From a virus, in the IMG/VR virus record IMGVR_UViG_3300025860_000107, positions 1-21,240 of that record: 21,240 bases of DNA, one strand, 5' to 3'. This document shows positions 11,807-18,975 of the stretch, piece by piece (within the stretch, counting starts at the first letter, position 1; each line of letters begins with the position of its first letter). The translations under genes were made by a program, and so were the position numbers. Below the pieces are notes generated by a model. That model had not been told where the DNA came from. It worked only from the letters and a program-made list of their open reading frames with translations, and searched no databases.

Positions 11807-13498
11807 GTGGACTTAGTTCTCGACATCGAGACAGATAGCAAGCAGAGTAAGATATGGCTTTGCTATACCCATAACAGCGACACGAATGAATACATATGTC
11901 ACACAAAACCGGATACACTCATACCCTTAATAAACAAAGCAGAGAGATTGATCGGACACAACTTGATCGGCTTCGACGCACCAGTGCTCAACAAGCTGTG
12001 GGGAACGAAGATTGGATTGAAGAAAGTGAGAGATACCTTGATAATGTCAAGGCTACTCAATCCCTCTATCGAAAACGGTCACAGTTTGGCAGCATGGGGC
12101 AAGAGGCTAGGGAATCGTAAGGTTGAGTACACACGCATTTGGCATTGGATGAAAGGGTTACAATATGACAAGACTTCTACTACTCCTTATGACGATCCAG
12201 TTGATAACCTTAACCGCTTTTATTGTAGACAGGACGTGTCAGTAACTGTGGACTTGTACAAGTTGTTGTCTCAAGAGTTAAGAGGTTGGGGTGAAAGCGT
12301 ACAGCTAGAGCATGACGTAGCGGCTATTTTAAAGAGGCAAGAGCAGCATGGATTTAAATTTGATAAGCACAAAGGTGAGGTACTTCTTGCTCAACTTACA
12401 GGTGAAGTTGCTGATATTGAAAGCGAATTGCAAGATACGTTTCCACCAATTGTCGAAGAACGAGTTAGTGAGAAAACTGGTAGAACTCTCAAAACCAAGG
12501 TGACCCCATTCAATCCCGGCAGTAGGCAGCAGATTGCTGAGAGGCTGGCGACATTGGGTGTTACCTTTACAGAGGAAACAGAGAAGGGAAGCACCATCAT
12601 CAACGAGAAGGTGTTAGAGGGTATTGACCTACCAGAGGCTAAACTAATTGCTCGGTATCTAATGCTACAGAAACGCATCTCGCAGGTGAGTAGCTGGTTT
12701 GACGTTGTTAAGGAGGATGGTAGGGTACACGGTAGGGTGATAACAAATGGAGCCGTGACGGGGCGTATGACGCATATTAGCCCTAACATGGCGCAAGTGC
12801 CTAACAGTGGTAGTGAGTACGGTGTCGAGTGTCGTGAGTTGTGGACAGTTGAACCCGGTAACAAGTTGGTAGGTATCGACGCAAGCGGGTTGGAGTTACG
12901 TATGTTAGCCCACTATATGAAGGATGCTCGATATACAGACGAAATCCTCAATGGTGACATACATACGGCTAACCAAAAGGCGGCAGGGTTGCTCAATCGG
13001 AATACAGCAAAGACATTTATATATGCTTTCTTATATGGTGCTGGAGCTGCAAAGATTGGAGCAATTGTAGGTAGTGATGAGAAGGAAGGCAGGAAACTGA
13101 TGAGGCGCTTCCTACGAAACACTCCTGCACTAGGTGAGTTGAAGGATAAGGTATCTCGTTTGTATGAAAGAGACGGGTTCTTACCGGGTTTAGATGGCAG
13201 ACATTTGTTAGTGCGTAGCGAACATAGTGCACTGAATACTTTGTTACAAGGAGCAGGGGCAATTTTAATGAAAAAATCCCTAGTTATCTTGAACAACAAG
13301 TTAAAGTGTGGTATAATAGACGCTAAGTTCTGTGCAAATGTGCACGACGAGTGGCAGGTAGAAGTCTCGGAAGAAGACGCAGAGCAAGTAGGTAAGATGG
13401 CAGTAGCGGCTATCGAAGAGGCGGGTGTGGCACTGGGGCTAAGGTGTCCAACAACAGGAGAATATAATGTAGGTAATAACTGGAAGGAAACACATTGA
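11807..13498 (+). CDS. T7-type family A DNA polymerase
   Basis: This 563-residue replicative polymerase has a proofreading exonuclease domain: Exo I LDIETD (D6, E8), Exo II GHNLIGFD (D57) and Exo III YCRQD (D143). The polymerase domain shows motif A GIDASGLELR (D358), motif B R398-x3-K402-x3-Y406 in RNTAKTFIYAFLYG, and motif C VHDEW (D514). It is shorter than T7 gp5 (704 residues), largely because the thumb insertion that binds thioredoxin is replaced by about 20 residues between DTFPP (210-214) and FNPGSR (235-240). It starts at GTG 11807 with AAGGAG upstream. A promoter-like sequence lies within its 3' end at 13289-13317. Confidence 0.97.
   Translation: MDLVLDIETDSKQSKIWLCYTHNSDTNEYICHTKPDTLIPLINKAERLIGHNLIGFDAPVLNKLWGTKIGLKKVRDTLIMSRLLNPSIENGHSLAAWGKRLGNRKVEYTRIWHWMKGLQYDKTSTTPYDDPVDNLNRFYCRQDVSVTVDLYKLLSQELRGWGESVQLEHDVAAILKRQEQHGFKFDKHKGEVLLAQLTGEVADIESELQDTFPPIVEERVSEKTGRTLKTKVTPFNPGSRQQIAERLATLGVTFTEETEKGSTIINEKVLEGIDLPEAKLIARYLMLQKRISQVSSWFDVVKEDGRVHGRVITNGAVTGRMTHISPNMAQVPNSGSEYGVECRELWTVEPGNKLVGIDASGLELRMLAHYMKDARYTDEILNGDIHTANQKAAGLLNRNTAKTFIYAFLYGAGAAKIGAIVGSDEKEGRKLMRRFLRNTPALGELKDKVSRLYERDGFLPGLDGRHLLVRSEHSALNTLLQGAGAILMKKSLVILNNKLKCGIIDAKFCANVHDEWQVEVSEEDAEQVGKMAVAAIEEAGVALGLRCPTTGEYNVGNNWKETH
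13289..13317 (+). promoter_or_regulatory. Promoter-like sequence inside the polymerase gene
   Basis: TTGAAC, a 17-bp spacer and a perfect TATAAT, with a TGTGG extended -10, lie in the last part of the polymerase gene. The spacer ends in AAAGTGTGG, as in the leftward promoter at 394-422. The start site would be near 13324, ahead of the 13495 gene and the SSB gene, so it could raise SSB output. Being inside coding DNA, it could be partly coincidental. Confidence 0.5.
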
Positions 13499-13695
13499 AC
13501 GAGCGTGAGTTGAAAGAGTTGGCTACTGTTGTTGATGGCGCAGATTGTGCAATCATCATTACAGAGAAAGATGGCGTAGTAAGCCTAGGTTTCAGTCAAC
13601 ATTTAAACGATATGGAAGTGTTAGATTTGTTAGCAGTTGTCACTTCCACATTTTATGACATTGCCGAAGAAGACGGTAGTGATTTGGTACATTAA
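13495..13695 (+). CDS. 66-residue acidic protein, unknown, TTG start
   Basis: The TTG start overlaps the polymerase TGA, with AAGGAA upstream. The fold looks like a small alternation of helix and strand: ERELKELATVVDGADCAIIITEK then VVSLGFSQ then a helix. The product is acidic. No family is recognised. Location between polymerase and SSB suggests a replication-linked role, by position only. Confidence 0.65.
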   Translation: MNERELKELATVVDGADCAIIITEKDGVVSLGFSQHLNDMEVLDLLAVVTSTFYDIAEEDGSDLVH

Positions 13696-13704
13696 GGAGT
13701 TAGT

Positions 13705-14109
13705 ATGAATACAGAAGCAGTTAAGGTTAAAGCGGAAGTTATGTGGGCATTCTTGAACAAGCCCAACGAGATGAGTGGTAAGTTTCAGGTTGACCTATGT
13801 AACCTATCAGATAAAGCCGTAGGCGCTTTGGAAGAGATGGGTATTGAGGTCAAGACCAAAGAGGGTAAAGGCGCTTATGTCACCTGCAAGAGCACCCGAC
13901 CAATTGCCGCCTACGACGATGGTGGCTCATTACTAGAGGGTGAAATCCTTGGGAACGGCTCAAAGGCAGCGGCTATTATCACGCCTTACGAGTGGTCATT
14001 CAAAGGTAAGAAGGGTGTTAGCCCATCATTGCGTAAGATGGTTATCACTGAGTTAGTACCCTACACTGGTGGTAGTGGTGGAGCGTTTGACGAAGACGAT
14101 CTGCTGTAA
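13705..14109 (+). CDS. Single-stranded DNA-binding protein, T7 gp2.5-like
   Basis: This 134-residue protein is read as the phage SSB. It has an OB-fold-like pattern (KVKAEVMWAFLNKP, GKFQVDLCNLSDKAV, AYVTCKSTRPI, AAIITPYEWSF) and an acidic C-terminal tail AFDEDDLL (127-134) of the kind gp2.5 and bacterial SSBs use to contact the replisome. It lies between the polymerase and exonuclease genes and ends with TAATG into the exonuclease. A strong AAGGAG precedes the ATG. Confidence 0.8.
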   Translation: MNTEAVKVKAEVMWAFLNKPNEMSGKFQVDLCNLSDKAVGALEEMGIEVKTKEGKGAYVTCKSTRPIAAYDDGGSLLEGEILGNGSKAAAIITPYEWSFKGKKGVSPSLRKMVITELVPYTGGSGGAFDEDDLL

Positions 14110-14792
14110 TGAATGCTCTACTTGATGCAGATATTCTCTGTTATCGAGTAGGGTTTGCTACCGAAGACGAGCATGAGAACACCGCTATCGAAACAATGGC
14201 GGTGTTTTTAGAAGATTTGTTAATGTTTGATCTAGTGGACACAGATGACTATGAGTTGTTCCTGACAGGCAAAACAAACTTTCGTAATGAAGTTGCGGTA
14301 ACAGTACCTTACAAAGGTAACAGGAAGGATGTTAAGAAGCCGAAACACCTACCTCTCCTACGGGAATATTTACAAACGGCATGGGGCGCTAGTGTTAGCG
14401 ACGGACAGGAGGCAGATGATGACATTGCAATACGGGCAACCGAGTTGGGTGAGGAAAGTATCATTGTATCAATTGATAAAGACTTTATGCAGGTTCCGGG
14501 ATGGCACTACAATTTTGTAAAGAAAGTGAAGAAGCATGTGACACCAGAGGACGGCTTGCGCTTCTTTTACAAGCAAATTTTGATGGGGGATTCTGCAGAC
14601 AATATCAAAGGGATATTTCGTGTAGGCGAGAAGAAAGCGACAAAAATGCTTGCCGACCTGAAGACAGAACAACAATTTTACCAGTGTTGTGTGGAGGGAC
14701 TGGGAGAAGAACGTGTTTTAGAGAATGCGAGATTGTTGTGGTTACGTCGTTATCCGAATCAAATGTGGGAGCCACCGAGTGAAAAAGTTTAA
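14109..14792 (+). CDS. 5'-3' exonuclease (FEN / T7 gp6-like)
   Basis: This 227-residue nuclease would remove RNA primers, degrade host DNA and support recombination. Conserved acidic metal ligands are visible: LLDADIL (D6, D8), GQEADDDIA (E101, D103-D105), SIDKDFMQVPG (D123, D125) and GDSADNIKGI (D161, D164), the last followed by VGEKKATKML, the helix-hairpin-helix part of FEN-type nucleases. The order SSB then exonuclease resembles T7-like replication modules. Confidence 0.93.
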   Translation: MNALLDADILCYRVGFATEDEHENTAIETMAVFLEDLLMFDLVDTDDYELFLTGKTNFRNEVAVTVPYKGNRKDVKKPKHLPLLREYLQTAWGASVSDGQEADDDIAIRATELGEESIIVSIDKDFMQVPGWHYNFVKKVKKHVTPEDGLRFFYKQILMGDSADNIKGIFRVGEKKATKMLADLKTEQQFYQCCVEGLGEERVLENARLLWLRRYPNQMWEPPSEKV

Positions 14793-15030
14793 ATTAGCAG
14801 GGTGTACATGGGAGGTAGTAGAAACCGAGATGCCTGACCTAGGCTCTACAAACCCCGATGAGTGCAGAATTTTAATTAACAAGAAGTTAACAAAACAAGA
14901 TAAAGACGTTACCTTTTACCATGAGCTTGTTCATGCGATTATGTTTACAATGGGTGAACGTGACCAAGACGAGCGCTTTGTAGAAGGGTTTGCTCAGTTG
15001 TTGTACCAGTATGAACAACAGAAAGTATAA
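14779..15030 (+). CDS. Mini metalloprotease-like protein (HExxH), GTG start
   Basis: I placed the start at GTG 14779, which overlaps the exonuclease end and has GGGAG 6 nt upstream; a longer upstream frame is unlikely because it reads through the exonuclease. The 83-residue product has FYHELVHAI with the zinc motif H48-E49-x2-H52 and a downstream E65/E69 in ERFVEGFAQLL that could be the third ligand. It resembles the catalytic core of ImmA/IrrE- or SprT-type metallopeptidases without other domains. A host regulator or phage repressor could be the substrate, but that is speculation. Confidence 0.75.
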   Translation: MKKFKLAGCTWEVVETEMPDLGSTNPDECRILINKKLTKQDKDVTFYHELVHAIMFTMGERDQDERFVEGFAQLLYQYEQQKV

Positions 15031-15391
15031 CGACGGAGAATGGACTGAGGCAAGGTTTAGGGCATTTATAATATCTGCGCTACGAGCTTATATGAAGCGA
15101 TTCCCGCCTAAGTGGAAGGCTCTTAAAGACGCAGCGGTAGGTAGGTTAATTAACAAACGAAGTGGTAGGTTAGCAGAACATTATTTGTGTGCTGATTGTG
15201 GAGACTTCTTTATTGCAAGAGATGTACAAGTGGATCACATTGAACCCGTTGTATCTCCGAAGGAAGGGTTTCAAGATTGGTGGACATATATGAATAGGTT
15301 GTACTGTGAAGCGGATAACCTACAAGTGCTGTGTAAACCTTGTCACAAACAAAAGACAGCGGAAGAACGTAAAGAGAGGAAGAAGAAATGA
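15011..15391 (+). CDS. HNH endonuclease
   Basis: This 126-residue nuclease has two zinc-binding pairs, CADCGDFF and CKPCHKQKT, flanking the HNH core VQVDHIEPV and NLQVLC, an arrangement common in phage HNH and endonuclease VII-like proteins. The N terminus is basic and helical. It stands in the recombination/replication block, not as an inserted selfish gene, since it is compact and overlaps both neighbours. It may resolve branched DNA or degrade host DNA. The ATG at 15011, inside the preceding gene, is the most likely start, though its ribosome site is weak. Confidence 0.88.
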   Translation: MNNRKYNDGEWTEARFRAFIISALRAYMKRFPPKWKALKDAAVGRLINKRSGRLAEHYLCADCGDFFIARDVQVDHIEPVVSPKEGFQDWWTYMNRLYCEADNLQVLCKPCHKQKTAEERKERKKK

Positions 15392-16017
15392 ACGTTAAGC
15401 TAATGTGGGTAACACCTCATGCCGAAGAGATGGTTGCTTACATGGCTCGTGTCTCAAACCCAGAGAATCAGAATAACGTAGCGACAGCGCCTAAGCTGCT
15501 ACGTTACCTGATGAATAACAAGCATTGGTCACCCTTCGAGATGGTTAATGTTTGTATGGAGATTGAGGTAACACGGGACATAGCACGACAGATTCTGAGG
15601 CATCGGTCGTTTAGCTTCCAAGAGTTTAGTCAGCGGTATGCGGAGGCTTTGGATATGGAGTACAGTGAGGTACGGTTGCAGGATGAGAAGAACCGACAGA
15701 ACAGTCTCCCTACTGAGGACAGAGAGTTACAGCGCTGGTGGGATGAGATGCAACGTAGTTTAATAGCGCAAGCTAAAGGGGTGTACGGAGCTGCTCTGAA
15801 TAACGGGATAGCTAAGGAGGTTGCCCGGAAGGTTTTGCCAGAGGGGTTAACAAACAGTCGGATGTATATGAACGGGACGTTACGGAGTTGGATGCACTAT
15901 GTTGACATCCGCTGTGACGAGGCAACACAAAAAGAGCATAGGGAAGTAGCAGATCAGTGTAAAGCGATTTTGACTGACTTGTTCCCTAGCATTTATGGAG
16001 AGAAAAATGGAAGATAA
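15388..16017 (+). CDS. thyX: FAD-dependent thymidylate synthase
   Basis: This 209-residue enzyme converts dUMP to dTMP using FAD, methylene-tetrahydrofolate and NADPH. The signature RHR-x7-S is exact: R71-H72-R73 with S81 in LRHRSFSFQEFSQRY. The substrate-binding region with RKVLPEGLTNSRMYMNGTLRSW is typical. The length is normal. The ATG overlaps the HNH stop (ATGA). With the ribonucleotide reductase it supplies dTTP for fast phage replication. Confidence 0.97.
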   Translation: MNVKLMWVTPHAEEMVAYMARVSNPENQNNVATAPKLLRYLMNNKHWSPFEMVNVCMEIEVTRDIARQILRHRSFSFQEFSQRYAEALDMEYSEVRLQDEKNRQNSLPTEDRELQRWWDEMQRSLIAQAKGVYGAALNNGIAKEVARKVLPEGLTNSRMYMNGTLRSWMHYVDIRCDEATQKEHREVADQCKAILTDLFPSIYGEKNGR

Positions 16018-16237
16018 ACAGTATTACCACTTTAAGAAGAAGTGCTCACGACCAAGTGTAGAGACCACCTCAGAACACTTCTACGTTTGTAATGAGGATG
16101 CCAGATGGGATGATGTCATGCGGCAGTTTGCTGCCTTTCTAGACTCCTGCGGTTATGTCGGTGTTTATGAGAAGGTAGACATCATGTTAGAAGACTACTG
16201 GGATACAGGGTTAGATACTGGAGGCTTTCGAGCATGA
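16007..16237 (+). CDS. 76-residue protein, unknown
   Basis: GGAGAG stands 4 nt before ATG 16007, which I prefer to an in-frame ATG four codons upstream. The protein is mixed alpha/beta, with aromatic residues (EDKQYYHFKKKC, FYVCNEDARWDDVMRQFAAFLDSCGY) and an acidic C terminus. No family is recognised. It links thyX to the phosphoesterase gene through overlapping ends. Confidence 0.65.
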   Translation: MEDKQYYHFKKKCSRPSVETTSEHFYVCNEDARWDDVMRQFAAFLDSCGYVGVYEKVDIMLEDYWDTGLDTGGFRA

Positions 16238-17004
16238 AGATACTTGTTATTCCTGACTGCCAAGTGAAGCCGGGAGTAGCTACTGATCATCTAACGTGGG
16301 CAGGGAAGGCTATCGTGGATTACCGACCAGATGTTGTTATCAACATTGGCGACTTCGCTGATATGCCCTCCTTGTCTACGCATGATAAGACTGGTAGTAA
16401 ATACTTTGAAGGTAAGCGTTACAAGGATGACGTTAACTGTGTGAAGGTAGCCATGAAGAAGCTGTTGAAGCCTCTGCGTGATTTACAAGCAACACAGAAA
16501 ATTACAAAGCACAAGGTGTATAAACCTCGTATGGTGTTAACAATGGGTAACCATGAGAACCGTATCAACCGAGCAGTGGCTAACACGCCTATGCTTGAGG
16601 GTGTGATTTCGACTGATGACCTAGACTACAAAAAAGATTGGGATGTATATGACTTTCTTAAACCTGTTTTTATCAATGGTGTTGGTTTCTGCCACTACTT
16701 CCCTGTTGGTGCTATGGGGCGACCAGCTAGTTCTGCTAGTGTTATCGTTAATAAGCTGCACATGTCTTGTGTTGCAGGGCATCAACAAGGTAAGCAAGTT
16801 GCTTATGGCAAAAGAGCAGACGGAACCGCCATCTGTGGGATAATCGCTGGTAGCTACTACCTACACGACGAAGACTACATGGATCAACTAAGCAACACAC
16901 ATTGGCGTGGGTTGGTCATGTTGAACGAGGTTAAGGACGGGGCTTTCGACGAGATGTTTCTCTCTATGAATTACTTACAGAAGAAATATGCTGACGATAC
17001 CTGA
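16234..17004 (+). CDS. Calcineurin-like metallophosphoesterase
   Basis: This 256-residue phosphoesterase has the metallophosphatase metal motifs: IPDCQ (D8, with Q10 where many family members have H), NIGDFAD (D40), MGNHEN (N106, H107), FCHYF (H154) and AGHQQ (H183). The DxQ variation is common in phage versions, so activity is likely. The substrate is unknown; phage relatives are proposed to act on nucleic acid ends or nucleotides. The ATG overlaps the preceding stop. Confidence 0.9.
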   Translation: MKILVIPDCQVKPGVATDHLTWAGKAIVDYRPDVVINIGDFADMPSLSTHDKTGSKYFEGKRYKDDVNCVKVAMKKLLKPLRDLQATQKITKHKVYKPRMVLTMGNHENRINRAVANTPMLEGVISTDDLDYKKDWDVYDFLKPVFINGVGFCHYFPVGAMGRPASSASVIVNKLHMSCVAGHQQGKQVAYGKRADGTAICGIIAGSYYLHDEDYMDQLSNTHWRGLVMLNEVKDGAFDEMFLSMNYLQKKYADDT

Positions 17005-17146
17005 CATTTGTGATAAACTAAAACGTCTGGACGAGGTGACAATCTTGGAGCTGTTGGAGATTAACAGTGAAGAGATTGTCAACCGTTTTCAGGATAAGAT
17101 AGAAGACATAGCTGATTATTTAGAGGAAGCACTTGATGACAATTAA
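16988..17146 (+). CDS. 52-residue acidic helical protein before nrdA
   Basis: ATG 16988 lies inside the end of the phosphoesterase gene. The product is a single helical domain (LKRLDEVTILELLEINSEEIVNRFQDKIED) with an acidic end, of a type seen in marine podoviruses near ribonucleotide reductase genes; I know no function for it. It overlaps the nrdA start by 11 bp. Confidence 0.65.
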   Translation: MLTIPDICDKLKRLDEVTILELLEINSEEIVNRFQDKIEDIADYLEEALDDN

Positions 17147-18908
17147 AATAAACTTAGAACGGGACAAACTGTTCGACGCTCTCGGACTGCAACGGTTGCG
17201 TGAGAGTTACATGATGGAGGAGGAGGTTAGCCCACAAGAGAGGTTTGCGTATGTATCGGAAGCGTTCGGAAGTAATCCTGAGCATTCTCAGCGACTTTAC
17301 GAGTATAGTTCTAAGCATTGGTTGTCTTATAGCACTCCCATTCTTTCTTTTGGTCGTAGTAAGCGTGGACTTCCTATTAGCTGTTTTCTTAATTACATTG
17401 AAGACAGTGCTGAGGGTCTCGTTGACAACTTATCTGAAACTAATTGGCTTAGTATGTTGGGTGGCGGTGTTGGCATACACCTTGGGATACGTAACAGTGA
17501 TGATAAATCAACTGGTGTTATGCCACACCTCAAAATGTACGATGCTTCCTCTTTGGCTTACCGACAGGGCAGAACACGTCGGGGTTCTTATGCAGCGTTT
17601 CTTGATGTAAGTCACCCAGACATCATTCAGTTCTTGGAGATGCGTAAACCGACGGGTGATCAAAACCTGCGGACGCTTAACCTGAACCACGGTGTTAACA
17701 TAAGCGATGAGTTTATGCAGGTGATCGAACGGTGTATGAAAGACCCAGAGGCCAATGACGATTGGGCATTAAAAAACCCCGCCAATGGCGAGGTCGTAGA
17801 AGTGGTCAGTGCTAAAGGGTTGTGGCAGAAGATGTTGGACTTACGTATGCAGACGGGTGAGCCATACTTCATCTTCATTGATACGGCTAACAGGGATATG
17901 CCTGAGTGGTTAAAGGATAAAGGGTTACGTATTAACGGGTCTAACCTATGTACCGAAATCTTCCTACCCACCAGCGCTGAACGAACGGCTGTGTGTTGTT
18001 TGTCTAGTGTTAACTTGGAGTACTATGATGATTGGAAAAATAATGATCAGTTTATCCCGGATGTTATGGAAATGTTGGACAATGTTGTCGAGTACTTTAT
18101 CACTAACGCTCCTAAGCATATTAGTCGTGCTGTACGGTCTGCTACTGCCGAGCGGTCTGTTGGATTAGGTTCGTTAGGCTTTCATGCCTACTTACAGAAG
18201 AACAACATGCCTATCGACGGGGTGATGGCTAAGTTAACAAACAAAGATATTTTCGCTCATATTAACAAGGAGTGTGCTCGTGCAGATAATATTCTCGTTC
18301 TTAAAAGAGGCGCTTGCCCGGATGCAAGTGAGTTTGGCATTCAGCGTCGCTTTAGTCATCATATGGCTATCGCTCCCAATGCTTCTTCCAGTCTTATTAT
18401 GGGTAACACTTCGCCATCCGTGGAGCCGTATCGAGCAAATGTTTTTCGGCAGGATACCCTAAGTGGTGCATTTGTCTACCGTAATCGATTCTTGTCGGAG
18501 CGTCTTGCTGGACTTGGTATGGATGACGATGACACTTGGGCTTCTATTATTGCCAACGATGGTAGCGTTCAGCATTTGGACATACCAGAGGATGTGAAGG
18601 AAGTATTTAAGACAGCGATGGAGATTGACCAGCGATGGTTAGTCGAGTTGGCGGCAGATAGACAGAAGTATATCGACCAAGGACAGAGTGTTAATTTATT
18701 CTTCCAGCCTAACACAACCATTGCCTACTTACATGCTGTACACTTCATGGCGTGGAAGATGGGGCTAAAGAGTTTGTACTACCTCCGCTCTGATAAGGTG
18801 CGTAAGGCAGACAAGGTTGGTGCTCAGGTTAAACGTCAACGTATTGAGGAGACGATTAATATGACAGCTATCGTGAACGGGGAAACATGCCTAGCTTGCG
18901 AAGGTTAA
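17136..18908 (+). CDS. nrdA: Ribonucleotide reductase class I, large subunit
   Basis: This 590-residue subunit reduces ribonucleotides to deoxyribonucleotides with the small subunit encoded next. Visible catalytic features are SCF with C83 (first redox cysteine), the N270-C272-E274 active site in SNLCTEIFLP, the second cysteine region AVCCLSS (C287/C288), the tyrosine pair YYLRS at 548-552 that relays the radical, and a C-terminal swinging-arm pair C585-x2-C588. The N-terminal ATP-cone regulatory domain of cellular NrdA is absent, explaining the short length and suggesting escape from dATP inhibition. ATG 17136 with GAGG upstream is preferred to the TTG one codon earlier. Confidence 0.95.
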   Translation: MTIKINLERDKLFDALGLQRLRESYMMEEEVSPQERFAYVSEAFGSNPEHSQRLYEYSSKHWLSYSTPILSFGRSKRGLPISCFLNYIEDSAEGLVDNLSETNWLSMLGGGVGIHLGIRNSDDKSTGVMPHLKMYDASSLAYRQGRTRRGSYAAFLDVSHPDIIQFLEMRKPTGDQNLRTLNLNHGVNISDEFMQVIERCMKDPEANDDWALKNPANGEVVEVVSAKGLWQKMLDLRMQTGEPYFIFIDTANRDMPEWLKDKGLRINGSNLCTEIFLPTSAERTAVCCLSSVNLEYYDDWKNNDQFIPDVMEMLDNVVEYFITNAPKHISRAVRSATAERSVGLGSLGFHAYLQKNNMPIDGVMAKLTNKDIFAHINKECARADNILVLKRGACPDASEFGIQRRFSHHMAIAPNASSSLIMGNTSPSVEPYRANVFRQDTLSGAFVYRNRFLSERLAGLGMDDDDTWASIIANDGSVQHLDIPEDVKEVFKTAMEIDQRWLVELAADRQKYIDQGQSVNLFFQPNTTIAYLHAVHFMAWKMGLKSLYYLRSDKVRKADKVGAQVKRQRIEETINMTAIVNGETCLACEG

Positions 18909-18916
18909 GTTGGATA

Positions 18917-18938
18917 AGGTGGCTAGAGATAGTCACCT
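18917..18938 (+). repeat. Hairpin between nrdA and nrdB
   Basis: AGGTGGCT (18917-18924) pairs with AGTCACCT (18931-18938) around AGAGAT, 8 bp with one G-U pair. No U-tract follows, so it is more likely an mRNA processing or stability element setting the ratio of the two subunits than a terminator. A 15-codon frame opening at TTG 18910 runs through it; I do not call it a gene. Confidence 0.5.
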
Positions 18939-18975
18939 GTCTACACATTATTGCTAACACATGGAGACAATGGTA

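Noticed and set aside
12391-13299. Long minus-strand frames opposite the DNA polymerase
   Set aside because: They mirror the well-supported polymerase gene, have no start signals and their products show no domain pattern.
17245-17610. Plus-strand 121-codon hydrophobic frame inside nrdA
   Set aside because: It looks membrane-like, but it is a +1 shadow of nrdA, whose catalytic residues in this stretch are conserved.
17770-17795. GC-rich hairpin in nrdA (CGCCAATGGCG) as a terminator
   Set aside because: No U-tract follows and it lies in conserved coding sequence.
18910-18957. 15-codon frame between nrdA and nrdB starting at TTG
   Set aside because: Too short, weak start, and it overlaps the hairpin; no evidence that it is translated.
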